Shown piece by piece: positions 14,093 through 31,257 of a stretch of DNA of 64,000 bases. Source of the DNA: Piromyces finnis (lineage: Eukaryota; Neocallimastigomycota; Neocallimastigomycetes; Neocallimastigales; Neocallimastigaceae); contig MCFH01000093.1 of assembly GCA_002104945.1 (NCBI GenBank), positions 1-64,000 of the forward strand, in the 5' to 3' direction. The position numbers were made by a program, and so were the translations under genes. Each line of letters starts with the position of its first letter. Position 1 is the first letter of the stretch. The notes under the pieces were generated by a model. That model saw nothing but the letters and a program-made list of their open reading frames with translations. It was not told the origin of the DNA and did not search any database.

Positions 14093-15402
14093 TTCAATTT
14101 TATTTTTTATTTTTTTATTTTTTGTTTTTTGTTTTTTGTTTTTTATTTTATTTTTATAATTTTTTTTCTAAAAAGATTTTTAAAGGTTTCTTTTTTTTTT
14201 TAATTTTTTTAATTTTTTTTAACCAGATATTTTGGTTTTAGTTTTCTTGTTTTTTTTTTCTTGTTTTCAAAATTAAATTTTATTTCAAAATCTTGAAATG
14301 AACAAAAAAAAAAAAAGTTTTTTTTATCAAGTTTTTTTTTTTATTTATTTAAATTATATTTAAATTAATCGTTCAAATTGGTATAAAATTAAATTCGAAA
14401 AAAATTTTTTTTTTTAATTAAAAAAGAAATTTTGAATAAAAATGGAAAATGTACATTTAATACAAAAATATATATTACATAATATATTAAAATATAATAG
14501 ATTGTATTTTAAAAAGTATTCTATCATATATTATTTTAAATTACACTGATCGAAAAAAAAGAAAAGTTGTGGTGATATGAAAACGGAAAAAAAGAAAATA
14601 AACCCACTAAAAAAGGAAGAGAAAAGATGTACGAAAGCGTAAAAGTGTTTAATTAAAACGGGAAAAATCTCAAAGGATTCATGAGTTTACAAAGTTATTA
14701 TTAAATATTATTTCAACTAGTATTATTAATTATACATGTTTAATAGTGATAAACCGCATAAACCGCATAATAAGGATCAAAGAAAAGCAATGGCGTTTTT
14801 ATTATGATTTTATTATTACACTATATAATAACTGAAAAAAAAAAAAATGAAAGTATTTTATGTATTTTCTATTCAAGATAATATAATAATGAATAATGAA
14901 TAAAAATATATAGAAATATACAAAGTATGAATTTTATTCATAATAAAAAAAAAACTATTTTCATTTTATTTTTCAAAAATAAATATTAAACTTTTTCCGT
15001 TTTGTTTGCTCATTTTTCTTTATGAAAAAAAGAGTTTCTATTATGCATTAAAAAATTTTTTATATAATAAAAATCAACTCTGAAAGTTATAATCAAAACT
15101 TTTTACTTTTTAAAAAGTTTATGAAAAAAAAAATTGGCGTTTATAAAGGTGCGTAGATGGTGTTTAAATTTAAAAAATAAAAATATTAAACTCTGAATAA
15201 CATTGATTAATGAATTTTTTTCTGAAAGAAATTATATATATAAGGAAAAAATTACACTATGCTACTTTATTATTTCTAAAAGTATATTTCTTTATAAAAC
15301 TTATAATATCATATACTATGTATAATTATCTTTTATATATAATTGGTATTAGATTATTATATATTATATTGATGCTTGATAACTCTTATATTAAATTTGA
15401 CT

Positions 15403-15437
<35 letters not shown>

Positions 15438-15785
15438 TTCATATATTTGTTTTATTAATTTTAAATTAATTTTTATTAAAACAAACATTCAAGAAATTCT
15501 TTAATTTATAATCTTAAATATATTAATGGATGATACCTAATAAAACGAAATGAACAAAACTATTAAATTTCCAAAATAATAAAAGAAATAGAAATAAAAA
15601 AGGAAACTAAAATATATATATACCATTATTCCTAATAAATAATTAAATAAAAAAAATTTTTTTTATAAATAATTTATAGGGCTACATCAAATACACTCCA
15701 AAAAACGTAAATTCATATGTAGCAATCCTACGGAAACTACCCTCAAAAAGAAAGAAAAAAAAAAAAAAAGTACAAGTAAAATTGT
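14093..15785. other. AT-rich intergenic region upstream of surface-protein gene 1
   Basis: It contains T-rich runs next to the start codon (14100-14330), a short TTTA microsatellite (about 15402-15438) and scattered A/T tracts. A direct repeat of the 10-mer AAACCGCATA lies near 14752-14772. At 15715-15735 a short stretch (CCTACGGAAAC) resembles the antisense of the 18S rRNA 3' region, but it is too short to call. No gene was seen. Confidence 0.5.
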
Positions 15786-15990
15786 ACAAATCAAAAAACA
15801 ATAGGCTTAATCTCAGTAGATCGTAGCAACAAGGCTATTCTACTGCTTACAATACCTCGTTTTAAATTTAGATTGTCTGCAAAGAATTTATCCTCATTAA
15901 TATTTAAAGTTATCCTTCAAGGAATAAAATAGGACACACTTCCGCGTCTAACCAAGATCTAAAGGATCAATAGGCTACACTTTCATAGCT
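15786..15990 (-). pseudogene. Rearranged fragment of large-subunit (28S) rRNA
   Basis: The plus strand at 15786-15905 reads as the antisense of the 3' end of eukaryotic 25S/28S rRNA. It includes GGCTTAATCTCAGTAGATCG and TACTGCTTACAATACC, close to the yeast sequence, and begins with ACAAATCA, the complement of the mature 3' terminus. Further along (15925-15990) the minus strand reads GTGTAGCCTATTGATCCTTT and later GGATAACT. These correspond to a conserved domain V stretch (GTGGCCTATCGATCCTTTAG ... GGATAACT) that in an intact rRNA lies several hundred bases upstream of the 3' end. An internal segment is therefore missing and flanking rDNA is absent. It is a non-functional rDNA-derived fragment. 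The match was made from memory, not by alignment. Confidence 0.8.
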
Positions 15991-16774
15991 GAAAATACTT
16001 ATATAACCTTTAATTTAAATATATATATAACCAATCTCTTTTTTTATTTTACTAATGGGAAAAAAAATTTTTTTTTTCTTATTGATAATTTAAAAGTATA
16101 AAAGGTTTCAAGCACATACACACACATATATATACCTACCCAATATATATTAAATTAATGGTATAGATAATAATAATAATAAAAAGCAATAATAAATATT
16201 ATATAAATTTATCTTATTAAAAAACAATTTATATAGATATATATAAAAATAGTATAACAATAATAATCGTAAACACTTTTTTAACATATTATTAAATGAT
16301 TTAAAAAAAAAAAAAAAAAAATAATAACCTTTATTTGAACTATAAAATATTAGGTTATCATTAATATTAATATAATAACAAATATATATATATTATATTT
16401 TAATAGATTTCTTTTATTATATCATTATTGTTGTAATTATTATCGATTATAAATTGTAATAAATAAATATAAAAATATATAAAAAAAATAAAATATATAT
16501 TAATGATTTATTAATGTATTTACTAATGTATATCGTTATTATAAACTTTTTAATATACTTAAATAAAAAAAGAATACTTAAATACTACAGATAATAATCA
16601 TTATAAAAAGATAATAATAATACTAAGGCATATATATAATAGATATAAAGAGGATACTAACTAAATATAATTTTTCTCTTTTTTTTAAATATATATATAT
16701 ATATATAGAAAAATAAATTATTTTGATAATTATAATACTTAAAAAATTAAACTAAAAAGGTAGGGGAAATGGAA
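15991..16774. other. AT-rich intergenic region
   Basis: Only AT, ATT and poly-A tracts are visible between the rRNA fragment and the stop codon of the second surface-protein gene. No coding or RNA signal was seen. Confidence 0.6.
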
Positions 16775-18371
16775 TTAAAAAAAATGAATTAAAATAATAA
16801 AAAATAAAGGAAAAATAAATTGAAGAATAGGTTTAAAAGATAACATTGAAAAAGCACTATCTGGAATATCTATAGGATTAAAAATTGGGAGTTCAGTATT
16901 ATCAACGATATAAAATGGACGTGTGGAACCTGGAGTAATATCACCATCTTGATAACATTTAAGTTCTGGATTTCTTTGAATATCCTTTCCATCACCACTA
17001 ATTCTTAATTTGTATTTTTCATTGGTTCTTAAGGATTGTTTAAAATTTTTGGTATCTAAACCATTTTCATCATACATTACTCTCCAATTCCATTGAAAAG
17101 ATTTGACATTGCCTGTAAGAATAGGTCCTGTTTCAACTTCACTCATAGGTATTGTTTGTTCCCATACTGGATTTTTCCATGCACTTTTATTATTTTAATG
17201 AAAAAAAAAATTAATAATTAAAAGAGAGAAAAAGAAAAAATTAGTATATGTTTAGAGATTTTTTTTATAGCCTTATTATTATTTAATCATGAAATAAAAT
17301 TAATAAATATGTAATAATTATCATAATATATAAATGGGTAGAAATTGAAATTATAAAAAAGAAAAATATTTATATTTAAAAAATTAAATTATTTTTTAAT
17401 TTAAAATAATAAAATATTGAAAAAAAAAAAATCAGCTTTTCAATTTATATTCATATTTGAAATAGTATTTTAAAAAAAAATTATATTTCAAACTATTATT
17501 TCTTTTTTTGATATTATTATTATTCAAAAAAAAATAAAAAAAAATAAAAAAGATAATAATAATAATAAAATAAAAACTTACTTTGACCAATCATTAGAAT
17601 TTGCATCTTGTTCAAAGTATAAACTAAAAGTAACATTATTAGTTGGGTAGAAATAGGTAGCATCAAGAATATTATTATAATACCAAACAATAGTAAAGTT
17701 TGATAATATTGGTATAACACTGTATGCATAGCAAAAAAATTTTAATAACATAAACGAATTATGAATTATATTAATTATATTATAATATAGGGTTATGGAT
17801 TATTGAACATAATTTAAATTGAAAAATTAAATAATATATAAAAATAATTTTTGTTAATTTGGTTAACTTTTTTTTTTTAATTACATAGATATATGTAAAA
17901 ATAATTATTTTTATTATATATTAATTCTATTAGGTAATATTACCTTTTAGAAATTGGTTTTGAAAATGAAAAAAGTCCAAATTGTCTACTGGTATGACCA
18001 CAAGCATCAAGAGTTGCATTTGCAACATTTTCAATTGTTGAATCTAAAGTTATTTTATTTTCTTTGGTATCCTCATTGTCTTTTGGAGTATCAGTAGTTT
18101 TAGCATCGTCGGGTTTTATGGTATCCTTTGAATCAGTATCTTTAGTAGTTTTTTCTTTTTCAGTATCTGTATTATCCTTATCTGTGGTATCTTCTTTTTT
18201 TGTTTCTTTTGTTTCTACTTCTTCTGTTTTAGAAGCAACTTCTTCTTTTTTTTCTGGTTCTTCCTTTTTTGTAGCTGCTTCTTTAGTTTCTGGTTCTTCT
18301 TTTGTTTCAGCAGCCCTTGTCATTAGTATTAGGCATACAAAAAAAACTATTAAAAAATATTTCAATTTCAT
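16775..18371 (-). CDS. Secreted Lys/Glu/Thr-rich surface protein, probably GPI-anchored (paralogue 2)
   Basis: Three exons on the minus strand: 17944-18371, 17582-17719, 16775-17183 (975 nt, 324 aa). It has a signal peptide (MKLKYFLIVFFVCLILMTRA), then about 90 residues rich in Lys, Glu, Thr and Asp (KEE, TKE and TDK-type motifs). The conserved domain is the same as in the gene at 12813-14092: DACGHTSRQFG, WYYNNILDATYFYP, YKLRISGDGKDIQRNPELKC, and FYIVDNTELPIFNP. It ends in a hydrophobic tail (FIFPLFFIILIHFF) after a DSAFS site, consistent with GPI attachment. Exon 3 is 409 nt in both paralogues and the intron phases are identical, so this is a tandem duplication. Function is unknown; a wall or surface role is inferred from the signal peptide and anchor. 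Confidence 0.77.
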
Positions 18372-19889
18372 TTTTCCTTTTTTTTTTTTTTTTAATTAGA
18401 ATAATAAATTTTTGTGGTGTAAAACGTTCTTTTATAAAATTAATTTTGATAAAATAAAAAAAACCCTTTCACTTTAAATATGATATAAGCTTTTTATAAT
18501 TAAATAATTATATTTTTGTTTTTATTTGTTGTAAAATACACTTGTAGTTATAACTTTTATTTTTCTAAAATGAATAATTACATAACTATTAATAAAATAT
18601 AAAGAGAAAAAAAATTTTAATTAAACATTTTTAATTATTTTTTATTTTAATATAGCCACAAATTTTGATGATCCACTCTTTACATTAATTAAAAAAATAA
18701 AAATTAAAAAATAAAAATGTTTAAGCTTTTTTCTTAAAGGTTTTTAATTTCTTATTTTCATTTTATTCTTCAACTAAACAATAAGAATTATACCAATAAT
18801 AAATAAATAAAAGAAAAAAAAAAAGAGTTTTTATCTAATTTTTTTTTTTTTTTTTTTATTAGTATCTTGGCTCTGAAACTTTTTTGTAATACATAAAAAA
18901 AAAAATTTTTTTATTATCTATTTTTTATTTCTTTTACATGATTATGAAAATAAAAAATGTATCAAAAAAAAAAAAAGAATATATATATAAATGTAATAAT
19001 GGAAGGGAAAAGTTGAATTATTTCTCTTTTATTTATTTAATGATAAATTTATTATAATAAATATAACTAATTAATAAAATGTATCTATTCTATATATATA
19101 GATTTTCTTTAGAATCTATTTTCATTCTTTTTGTATTTGAAACTTTTAAAAATAATTTTTTTTTTTAATACATTGATATAAATACATATACATTAATAAA
19201 CAAAAAAAAAAAAACAAAAAAAAAAAAAAAGGAAGAATCCTCAACAGCAGGTAGTGTTATCGTTACTACTACAATACCATTACATATTATTAATCTTGAC
19301 ACATCTTTGGCTTAGTGGATTTACTTTTTTTTTTTTTTTAAATTTAATTTTTTTACTACTTAAATACCAAAAATGGATGAAAAATACACCACTTTTTTAA
19401 CCATACCAACCAAAATATCAATTTTTGTTTCTTTCTATCACTCATTCCTATTCTTTGCTATTACATTAATAAATTAATTTTGCAATAATAAAAAAAAAAA
19501 AGTAAACACTGACATTTTAACAATTTTTTTTGTATGTTTTTTTAATTTTTATTACTTTATTTTATATTACTTAAAAATGTTTCTTTTTTTTTTTTTTTAC
19601 AAAAATACTTAATATCACAATAAGTTTAAAATAAAAAAAAAAGTTTTTTTTTATTTAGATTCTTATCAAATTATTATTGTTGTTGTTGTTGTTTTCTTTT
19701 TAATTTTGAAATTTCAAAATTTTTATAAAATTTTACCTTAAAATATCATTAATTTATATATTAAGATAGAAAAAAAATTGAAAAAGAGTATATGTATATC
19801 ATATATAGTTTCGGTTCATCAAATTATTTTGTTGAATAAAATTAATTTCTTTTTCAATAGATTCTGATAGCATAAAGGTTTGAAGGAAT
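18372..19889. other. AT-rich intergenic region with two ambiguous coding-like patches
   Basis: This lies between the surface-protein start codon and the dehydrogenase stop codon, both minus strand. It is mostly poly-A/poly-T. Two patches have more balanced composition. One is 19231-19315 (+), readable as an 80-nt open segment ending in TAG. The other is 19373-19477 (+), a 34-codon ATG frame with a hydrophobic second half. Neither is recognisable, and both could be 3' untranslated sequence. Confidence 0.4.
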
Positions 19890-21725
19890 TTACCATTCTA
19901 ATTCAAAACCATCCTATTATAAAATAATTTATAAAAAAGTTTGATATTAATATCGATTAAATACAATAATAGATTATATATAGTTTAAATAACGGTTCCT
20001 TCTTAAACACAATTAAAATAACTATATATATAATAAATTAGTAAGTTCTAAAAAAAAAAAAAGGAAACTTACTCTGTGGATGAACTTTCCGTTTAAGGAT
20101 TGTGGATCTTGTTCGTATTTATCTAAAACCTTAATCATACAGGCAACAGCTTCATCTGGTGTCTTGTCACCTTCGAAGTTAGTCATCTTAGATTGAACGG
20201 TACCTGGGTGTCTAAATGTATTAAATGTATTCGAGAAAAAAAAAATTATTTATTTATTTATTAATTATCTATCATCTTAATATTTTTAATAGTCTATATA
20301 ATAAATAATACGAACAATTGTAAAACTGGGTGTGGAATATCGTGCTTTAAGGAAATAGCAATAGCATTTAAGGCAGCCTTGGAAGCTCTGTAGGCGTAGT
20401 AACCACCACTACCGTTGTCACCAATGGAACCCATTCTAGAGGTGATGTTAACAACACGGGAGTTCTTACCAAGACTTTAATAAAGAAAATTTAAATGTAT
20501 ATACATATATATTATTAGTAATTATTCATAATTAATATTATTCATGTCATTACATCTATATGGATATGTACATATATATAATTATATACATATTTGTAAA
20601 AACAAATGATTTACAAATAATAATTAATATAATATCATATTTAGAAAAAAAAAAAAAAACTTACGCTAAGTTTGGTAATAAAGTCTTGGTAACGAAAAGT
20701 GGACCAACACAGTTAACAGTGAATTGTCTAATCATTTCTTCTGGAGTGATTTGTTCTAAGTTACCGTCATTGTAAACTAAATATTTATTAAAAGTATTTT
20801 AAATGAAGTTTTCATTGATTAATTTTTTACATACAAACATTAAAGAAATAAATATTGTGAATATTTATTATACTATTATAAATAAATGATTACAATTTAA
20901 TTTATTTATTTATTTATTGACATATAAAAAAATAAATAAATTGAGCAGTAATCTATTTATAAAAAAAAGAGAAAAAAAAAAAAGCTCACCACCAGCGTTG
21001 TTGATTAATAAATCAATCTTTTGATCCTTTAACTTATCGGCTAAAGAGTAAATGGATTCCTTATTAGCAACATCTAATTCAATAACCTTGGCACCAACCT
21101 TGGTTAACTATTAAATAGTTTTATTGTTGTTGTTGTTGTTGTTTAAAAAAAAGGGGGGGTTATTATTTAATTCATCTTAAAAAACAATTAAAAATTAAAT
21201 ATTTAAATTTTTAACTTACTTCGGCAGCATTGGCAATATCACGAGTGGTACCAATAACTTCATAACCTAGAGTTTAAATTTATTTTTTATTTTAAAATAT
21301 ATATATATTTAATAATTCTTTCTTTTTTATTAACAATAAATTTTAAAAAAGATTAAAAAAAAAAAATACCTCTCTTGGCGAAAAGAGTAGCCCAAGCTAA
21401 ACCAATACCTGTTATAAATTTGTAAGGTTTATAAAAAAATAAAATATTATTTCCAAAAAATCGTTAGTATTACTATATTTTTTTTCTTTCCTTTTCCTTT
21501 TTTTTTCTTCAATGAATATTAAATTGAAATTTATCATCCATCAATTTTATATTTTATTTGATGATAATATTTTTTTTTTTTAAGGTAAAATGGTTTATTT
21601 ATTTTTATCCATTCTTTTATTTATTACATAAATAGCTTATAATAATTAAAAAATAAGGTATAACATTATTAGGGATAATAACCTCTGTTGGCAGCAGTAA
21701 TTAAAACAGTTTGAACGTAAGACAT
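19890..21725 (-). CDS. Short-chain dehydrogenase/reductase (C-factor/sniffer-like), eight exons
   Basis: Exons (minus): 21683-21725, 21370-21408, 21220-21266, 20990-21107, 20665-20776, 20316-20474, 20073-20211, 19890-19913. Total 681 nt, 226 aa. Classical SDR motifs are present: an N-terminal beta strand followed by TAANRGIG (the cofactor-binding TGxxxGIG position), a conserved NNAG (about 79-82), the catalytic Ser in NITSRMG, and YRASK as the YxxxK catalytic pair. HPGTVQSKM follows, as in many SDRs that bind NAD(P)H. It is short and cytosolic-looking, without a signal peptide or membrane span. It is probably an NADP(H)-dependent carbonyl reductase of the C-signal/sniffer-like subgroup; the substrate is not predictable. 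One donor (GTTCGT at 20315) is unusual but is required by frame and homology. The last exon codes for only seven residues. Confidence 0.88.
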
Positions 21726-22406
21726 TTTTAAATTATTTAATTTCTTTGTAGAAAAAAAAGTAAATTTAAGAAAAAGAAAAAAAAAAAAAAAAAAATTTTT
21801 TATCTATTGATTTATACACTAATCAAAAATTTTAGGAATTTTATTTTATTTAAAAAAAAATTTTTAATTAAATCCTACAAAAAAAAAAAAAACCTTCCTA
21901 AAAAAAACAATACAAAAACAAAAAATAAGCAAAAAATAAGCAAAAAATTTCTTTTGTTCATGGCAAGAAAGATTTTAAAGTTGAGAATTATAAAAGTTTA
22001 ATCTAGAGTTATTAAAGTTTCTTATATTTTAGGAATCATTATAGTGGAAAAAAAAGAAAAAAGAATTACTTTAAAATGATTTTTCTTATTTTTTTCTTTT
22101 TTTAGGATAGAATGAAATGGAAATGAATATACATTTTATTATTATTCTTTTTTATTCAAATGACTTTTTCTTTTCTTTTATTTATTATCACTTTTCTTCC
22201 TACCCGAAAACTCTCAACTATTTTTTTATATATATAAAGATAGAAAATAGAAAATAATATATTAGAATATAAAGTAATATATAGAAAATAAAGTTTAATT
22301 CAAATGTTAAAATGAAAATGAAAAAAAGGAAAATTTAATAATGAAATGAAAAGGTTTTAAAAAACTTAGTTTTAAGGATACTTTTAAAAATAAAACTTGG
22401 ACTAGA
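21726..22406. other. AT-rich intergenic, dehydrogenase 5' flank
   Basis: It holds poly-A and poly-T runs close to the dehydrogenase start and no supported gene. The open frame at 21807-22001 is a Lys/Asn/Phe low-complexity string and was not accepted. Confidence 0.55.
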
Positions 22407-23148
22407 AATAGTAATAGTAATAGTAATAGTAATAGTAATAGTAATAGTAATAGTAATAGTAATAGTAATAGTAATAGTAATAGTAATAGTAATAGTAATA
22501 GTAATAGTAATAGTAATAGTAATAGTAATAGTAATAGTAATAGTAATAGTAATAGTAATAGTAATAGTAATAGTAATAGTAATAGTAATAGTAATAGTAA
22601 TAGTAATAGTAATAGTAATAGTAATAGTAATAGTAATAGTAATAGTAATAGTAATAGTAATAGTAATAGTAATAGTAATAGTAATAGTAATAGTAATAGT
22701 AATAGTAATAGTAATAGTAATAGTAATAGTAATAGTAATAGTAATAGTAATAGTAATAGTAATAGTAATAGTAATAGTAATAGTAATAGTAATAGTAATA
22801 GTAATAGTAATAGTAATAGTAATAGTAATAGTAATAGTAATAGTAATAGTAATAGTAATAGTAATAGTAATAGTAATAGTAATAGTAATAGTAATAGTAA
22901 TAGTAATAGTAATAGTAATAGTAATAGTAATAGTAATAGTAATAGTAATAGTAATAGTAATAGTAATAGTAATAGTAATAGTAATAGTAATAGTAATAGT
23001 AATAGTAATAGTAATAGTAATAGTAATAGTAATAGTAATAGTAATAGTAATAGTAATAGTAATAGTAATAGTAATAGTCAAAGTAATAGTAATAGTAATA
23101 GTAATAGTAATAGTAATAGTAATAGTAATAGTAATAGTAATAGTAATA
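22407..23148. repeat. Hexanucleotide microsatellite (AATAGT)n, about 124 units
   Basis: 742 bp of near-perfect AATAGT units. The only interruption seen is at about 23079-23082, where CAA replaces AAT. The minus strand is open as a Thr-Ile repeat frame and the plus strand as an Asn-Ser frame, but no flanking coding sequence supports translation. Confidence 0.97.
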
Positions 23149-24202
23149 AATTTAAAAAGGTATAATACTAAATAAAATTATAAAAAAAAAAAAAAAAAGT
23201 ATATTACATTGAAAATATATTAATATTTAAATATTTAAATTTTATTTTTAAATATTAAAAGATTGATAAAAAGTTTTTATTTTTTTAACTAAAATATGCC
23301 TGTCTATTCCTTTATTTCTTTCTTTTTTTTTTTTTTTTTTACTTTTTCTTTTATCTATTATATCTTTCCTTTATTAAAAAGGATTGTAAATTTTGTTCTT
23401 TTTTAATAAAAATGATATATTATTTTTAATAGTTACATAATTTTATAAAGATAAAAAATACTGATTTAAAAAGTAGGTAATGATGATCTATTTTTATTAT
23501 TCACTCTTTCTATTATTATAACGTTTTTATTTCTTTTTTTCTCTTTATTACTTTCTTCTATATTAACAAGGTTATAGTTTTCAATTTTTACATATAAATG
23601 ATATATATAATAGATTTTTTTTATATCAATTTTTTTTTTTTTTTTCATTAGTTTTAATACAATTTTAAATATATAGATTATTCTGTGATACTTTTCTTTA
23701 CAATTATAAAATAGTATAATAAATGTTTTAAAAAAATAATTATATATATATATATATATTTATTTATATAATAAAAAATAAATAAATATTATTGTGATTG
23801 TGGTTGTTGTTTATAAACCTTTACAAATATTTGTATATATTTACAGTATTACCTTATGATGGATTAAAAAAAAAAGGTATGTAAAAAAATTCTATATTGA
23901 AAAATAAAAAATATATTGAAAAAAAAAAAAATCTAGAATAATAAAAGAAATATTAAAAGGATAATGATTTTTTTTTTTTTTTTTTTTTTTCATTTTTCAT
24001 TTTTGTCTGTAAAAATTTTGATTTCTATGCTAATAGAAACCATATACAACTTTTCCCCTTTTTACCAATATTATATATAAACACAACCATATCTTTGTTG
24101 TATAACTTTTCACATAATATAATAGCTTTTTTTTCTTTCGTTTTTGGTACTACTTTTTTTCTTTTTTTTTTTTTTTTTTTTTTGGAAATTTATTGGAATA
24201 GA
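23149..24202. other. AT-rich intergenic region with homopolymer runs
   Basis: It holds several poly-T/poly-A runs (23320-23341, 23631-23645, 23968-23991, 24160-24183). This is the 3' flank of the bHLH gene. No gene was seen. Confidence 0.55.
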
Positions 24203-26803
<2,601 letters not shown>

Positions 26804-28644
26804 TATTTTTATTGTATTTTAAATTTTTAAATTTAATTTTTATTAATATATTATTATTTATCTATTGTTTGATTGACTGCAATGATAAAGGTTCAAGACA
26901 GATTAAACTTTATTGTTATGATATATGGGTATTTTAACTTTCTTTATTACTATAATCATTTATAAATTTTAATCCATTTTCTATGATGGGATTTAATATT
27001 ATTACTTCAAAACAGTAATGATACTAAAAAAAATTCTAACAATTTGTAAAATTGATACTTGAATTAATATTCATTGAAAGTAATTAAATGACAAAAAACT
27101 ATAAAAAAAAAGTAACAGTTTTATATAATAAATTTCTATAATCCCTGATTTTTGCAATAGATGATATACTTTTTCTAATAATGTATTCTTTTTAACACAT
27201 TTATTTATCTTTTAAACCGATAAATATTAATTTTCTTTTAAAAGAAATTAAAAATTAAAAATTTTATTAGAAATATATATGATATTTAAATGGTTTTGAA
27301 AAATAGTTAATTTATATGCATATATTTAATATAATTAACTAATAAATAAATCTATATACGTACCAATTTCTATAGGGAATCACTTTAATTGGTTAATACA
27401 ATATTAAAAGATTATCTTTGATTCCAAAAAATATAATTTTTATAAAAATATATTTAAATAATGTAAAAGAAACAAAGTTTTACAAAGTTTTGGTTTTTAG
27501 TTCTATATTTATATAAAAGTCTAATACATTTTAAGCAAATGTTTGAACAGTTTCCTTTTTCTATTATAAAAATTTTTTTGGTGTTTTAGCTTGTTGTCGA
27601 AAGGTAAAGTTGATGTTTTTCAAACTTTCAAATTTATATTTAAATTTATTTTAAATTTAAAAGTAAACTTTATATAAATGGTAATTTTTTTAAAAAAAAA
27701 ATGGTTTTTATTATTAATAATATTATTGTTTAATTGTTCAAAGTAAAGATATTTCATTAAAAAGTTAAAATATATTTATATTGTCTTTTATAAATATATT
27801 TATCTAGGTAACAGTAAGTAAAAATGTTCAAAAAAATAGGTTTGTATCAATATAATATTAAATATAATATTTTTATTAATAAGAATGAAATTTGTTAAAT
27901 TTTATTTTATTATTATAGCAACTAAATATATATATTAACTAATAATTTAACAAAGGAACATCAATTTTATCAAAAAAAAAAATTAATTTGTTTCGAATTT
28001 TTACATTTCTTTCATTTCTGTTGAACACTATTTTTGTATATATATATATTTATCCTCGATTTTTTTTTTTTTTTAATAGTTAGTAATAGTGTGAAATCAT
28101 AAGGTATTCCTTACAAAATAAAAAAAGTTTTTTTTTATCATTAATTGATTTTATTAATAGTAGATTTAATTATTTTTTTCTATTAATTATTGGTGGTGGT
28201 GGTGGTGAATAATTAAAAAAATTTTAATACCTCACTCATACCAGTGTGTAAGCCATAAATATAAAATACCACAATAATTATTAAAAAAAAAGTATAATTA
28301 TAGTATATTGTCAATACTATTAATATGAATATGTATTATATATTGAAATGATTTGATATATTTTTAATTATATATTAAATTAGGGTTATTTTATATATAT
28401 ATTATATATTTTAATTTTGAGTTTATATACATAATTATATAATTATATATAGTTGATATACTTAATATATATCTCCGTATAATATATCTATTTATATTAT
28501 ATAAATAAGGTTTTTAAATTGATATACTTTATATAATTCATATATTATTTTTACATTGTAATATATTATAGTATTTATTGACATATCTAATAATAATACT
28601 AATTATATAAATTGATCATAAATTATTATTAAGTTATATTCTAT
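26804..28644. other. AT-rich intergenic region, bHLH promoter side
   Basis: This is the upstream region of the bHLH gene. It contains only A/T tracts and a short GGT repeat (about 28191-28206). No open frame of interest was seen. Confidence 0.55.
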
Positions 28645-28729
<85 letters not shown>

Positions 28730-28731
28730 TT
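28645..28731. repeat. (ATTT)n microsatellite
   Basis: About 87 bp of perfect TTTA tetranucleotide units flanked by non-repetitive AT-rich DNA. Confidence 0.95.
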
Positions 28732-28831
28732 AATATTTATAGTATAAATTTTTATAACATTTATTATTTTACATTATGTTGTAAATAATTGTACATGTTA
28801 TGTAATAATTGTATTAATTGTTTATAATAAA

Positions 28832-31039
<2,208 letters not shown>

Positions 31040-31257
31040 AATAGTAATAGTAATAGTAATAGTAATAGTAATAGTAATAGTAATAGTAATAGTAATAGTA
31101 ATAGTAATAGTAATAGTAATAGTAATAGTAATAGTAATAGTAATAGTAATAGTAATAGTAATAGTAATAGTAATAGTAATAGTAATAGTAATAGTAATAG
31201 TAATAGTAATAGTAATAGTAATAGTAATAGTAATAGTAATAGTAATAGTAATAGTAA
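31040..31257. repeat. Second hexanucleotide array (AATAGT)n, about 36 units
   Basis: About 218 bp of perfect AATAGT units, the same unit and orientation as the array at 22407-23148. It ends in TAAAGG and is flanked by unrelated AT-rich sequence. Confidence 0.97.

Noticed and set aside
15715-15735. CCTACGGAAAC, similar to the antisense of the 18S rRNA 3' region
   Set aside because: Eleven matching bases are too few, although it lies near a genuine 28S fragment.
18064-18399. 111-codon Ser/Val/Phe plus-strand frame
   Set aside because: Antisense shadow of the Lys/Glu/Thr-rich stalk of the surface-protein gene on the minus strand.
19231-19477. Two small coding-like patches (one ending TAG at about 19315, one 34-codon ATG frame at 19373)
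   Set aside because: No recognisable homology, no splice partners found, and both could be the 3' untranslated region of the dehydrogenase gene.
22335-23081. 248-codon minus-strand frame of Thr-Ile repeats
   Set aside because: It is the AATAGT microsatellite read in a stop-free frame, with no flanking coding sequence, introns or domain.
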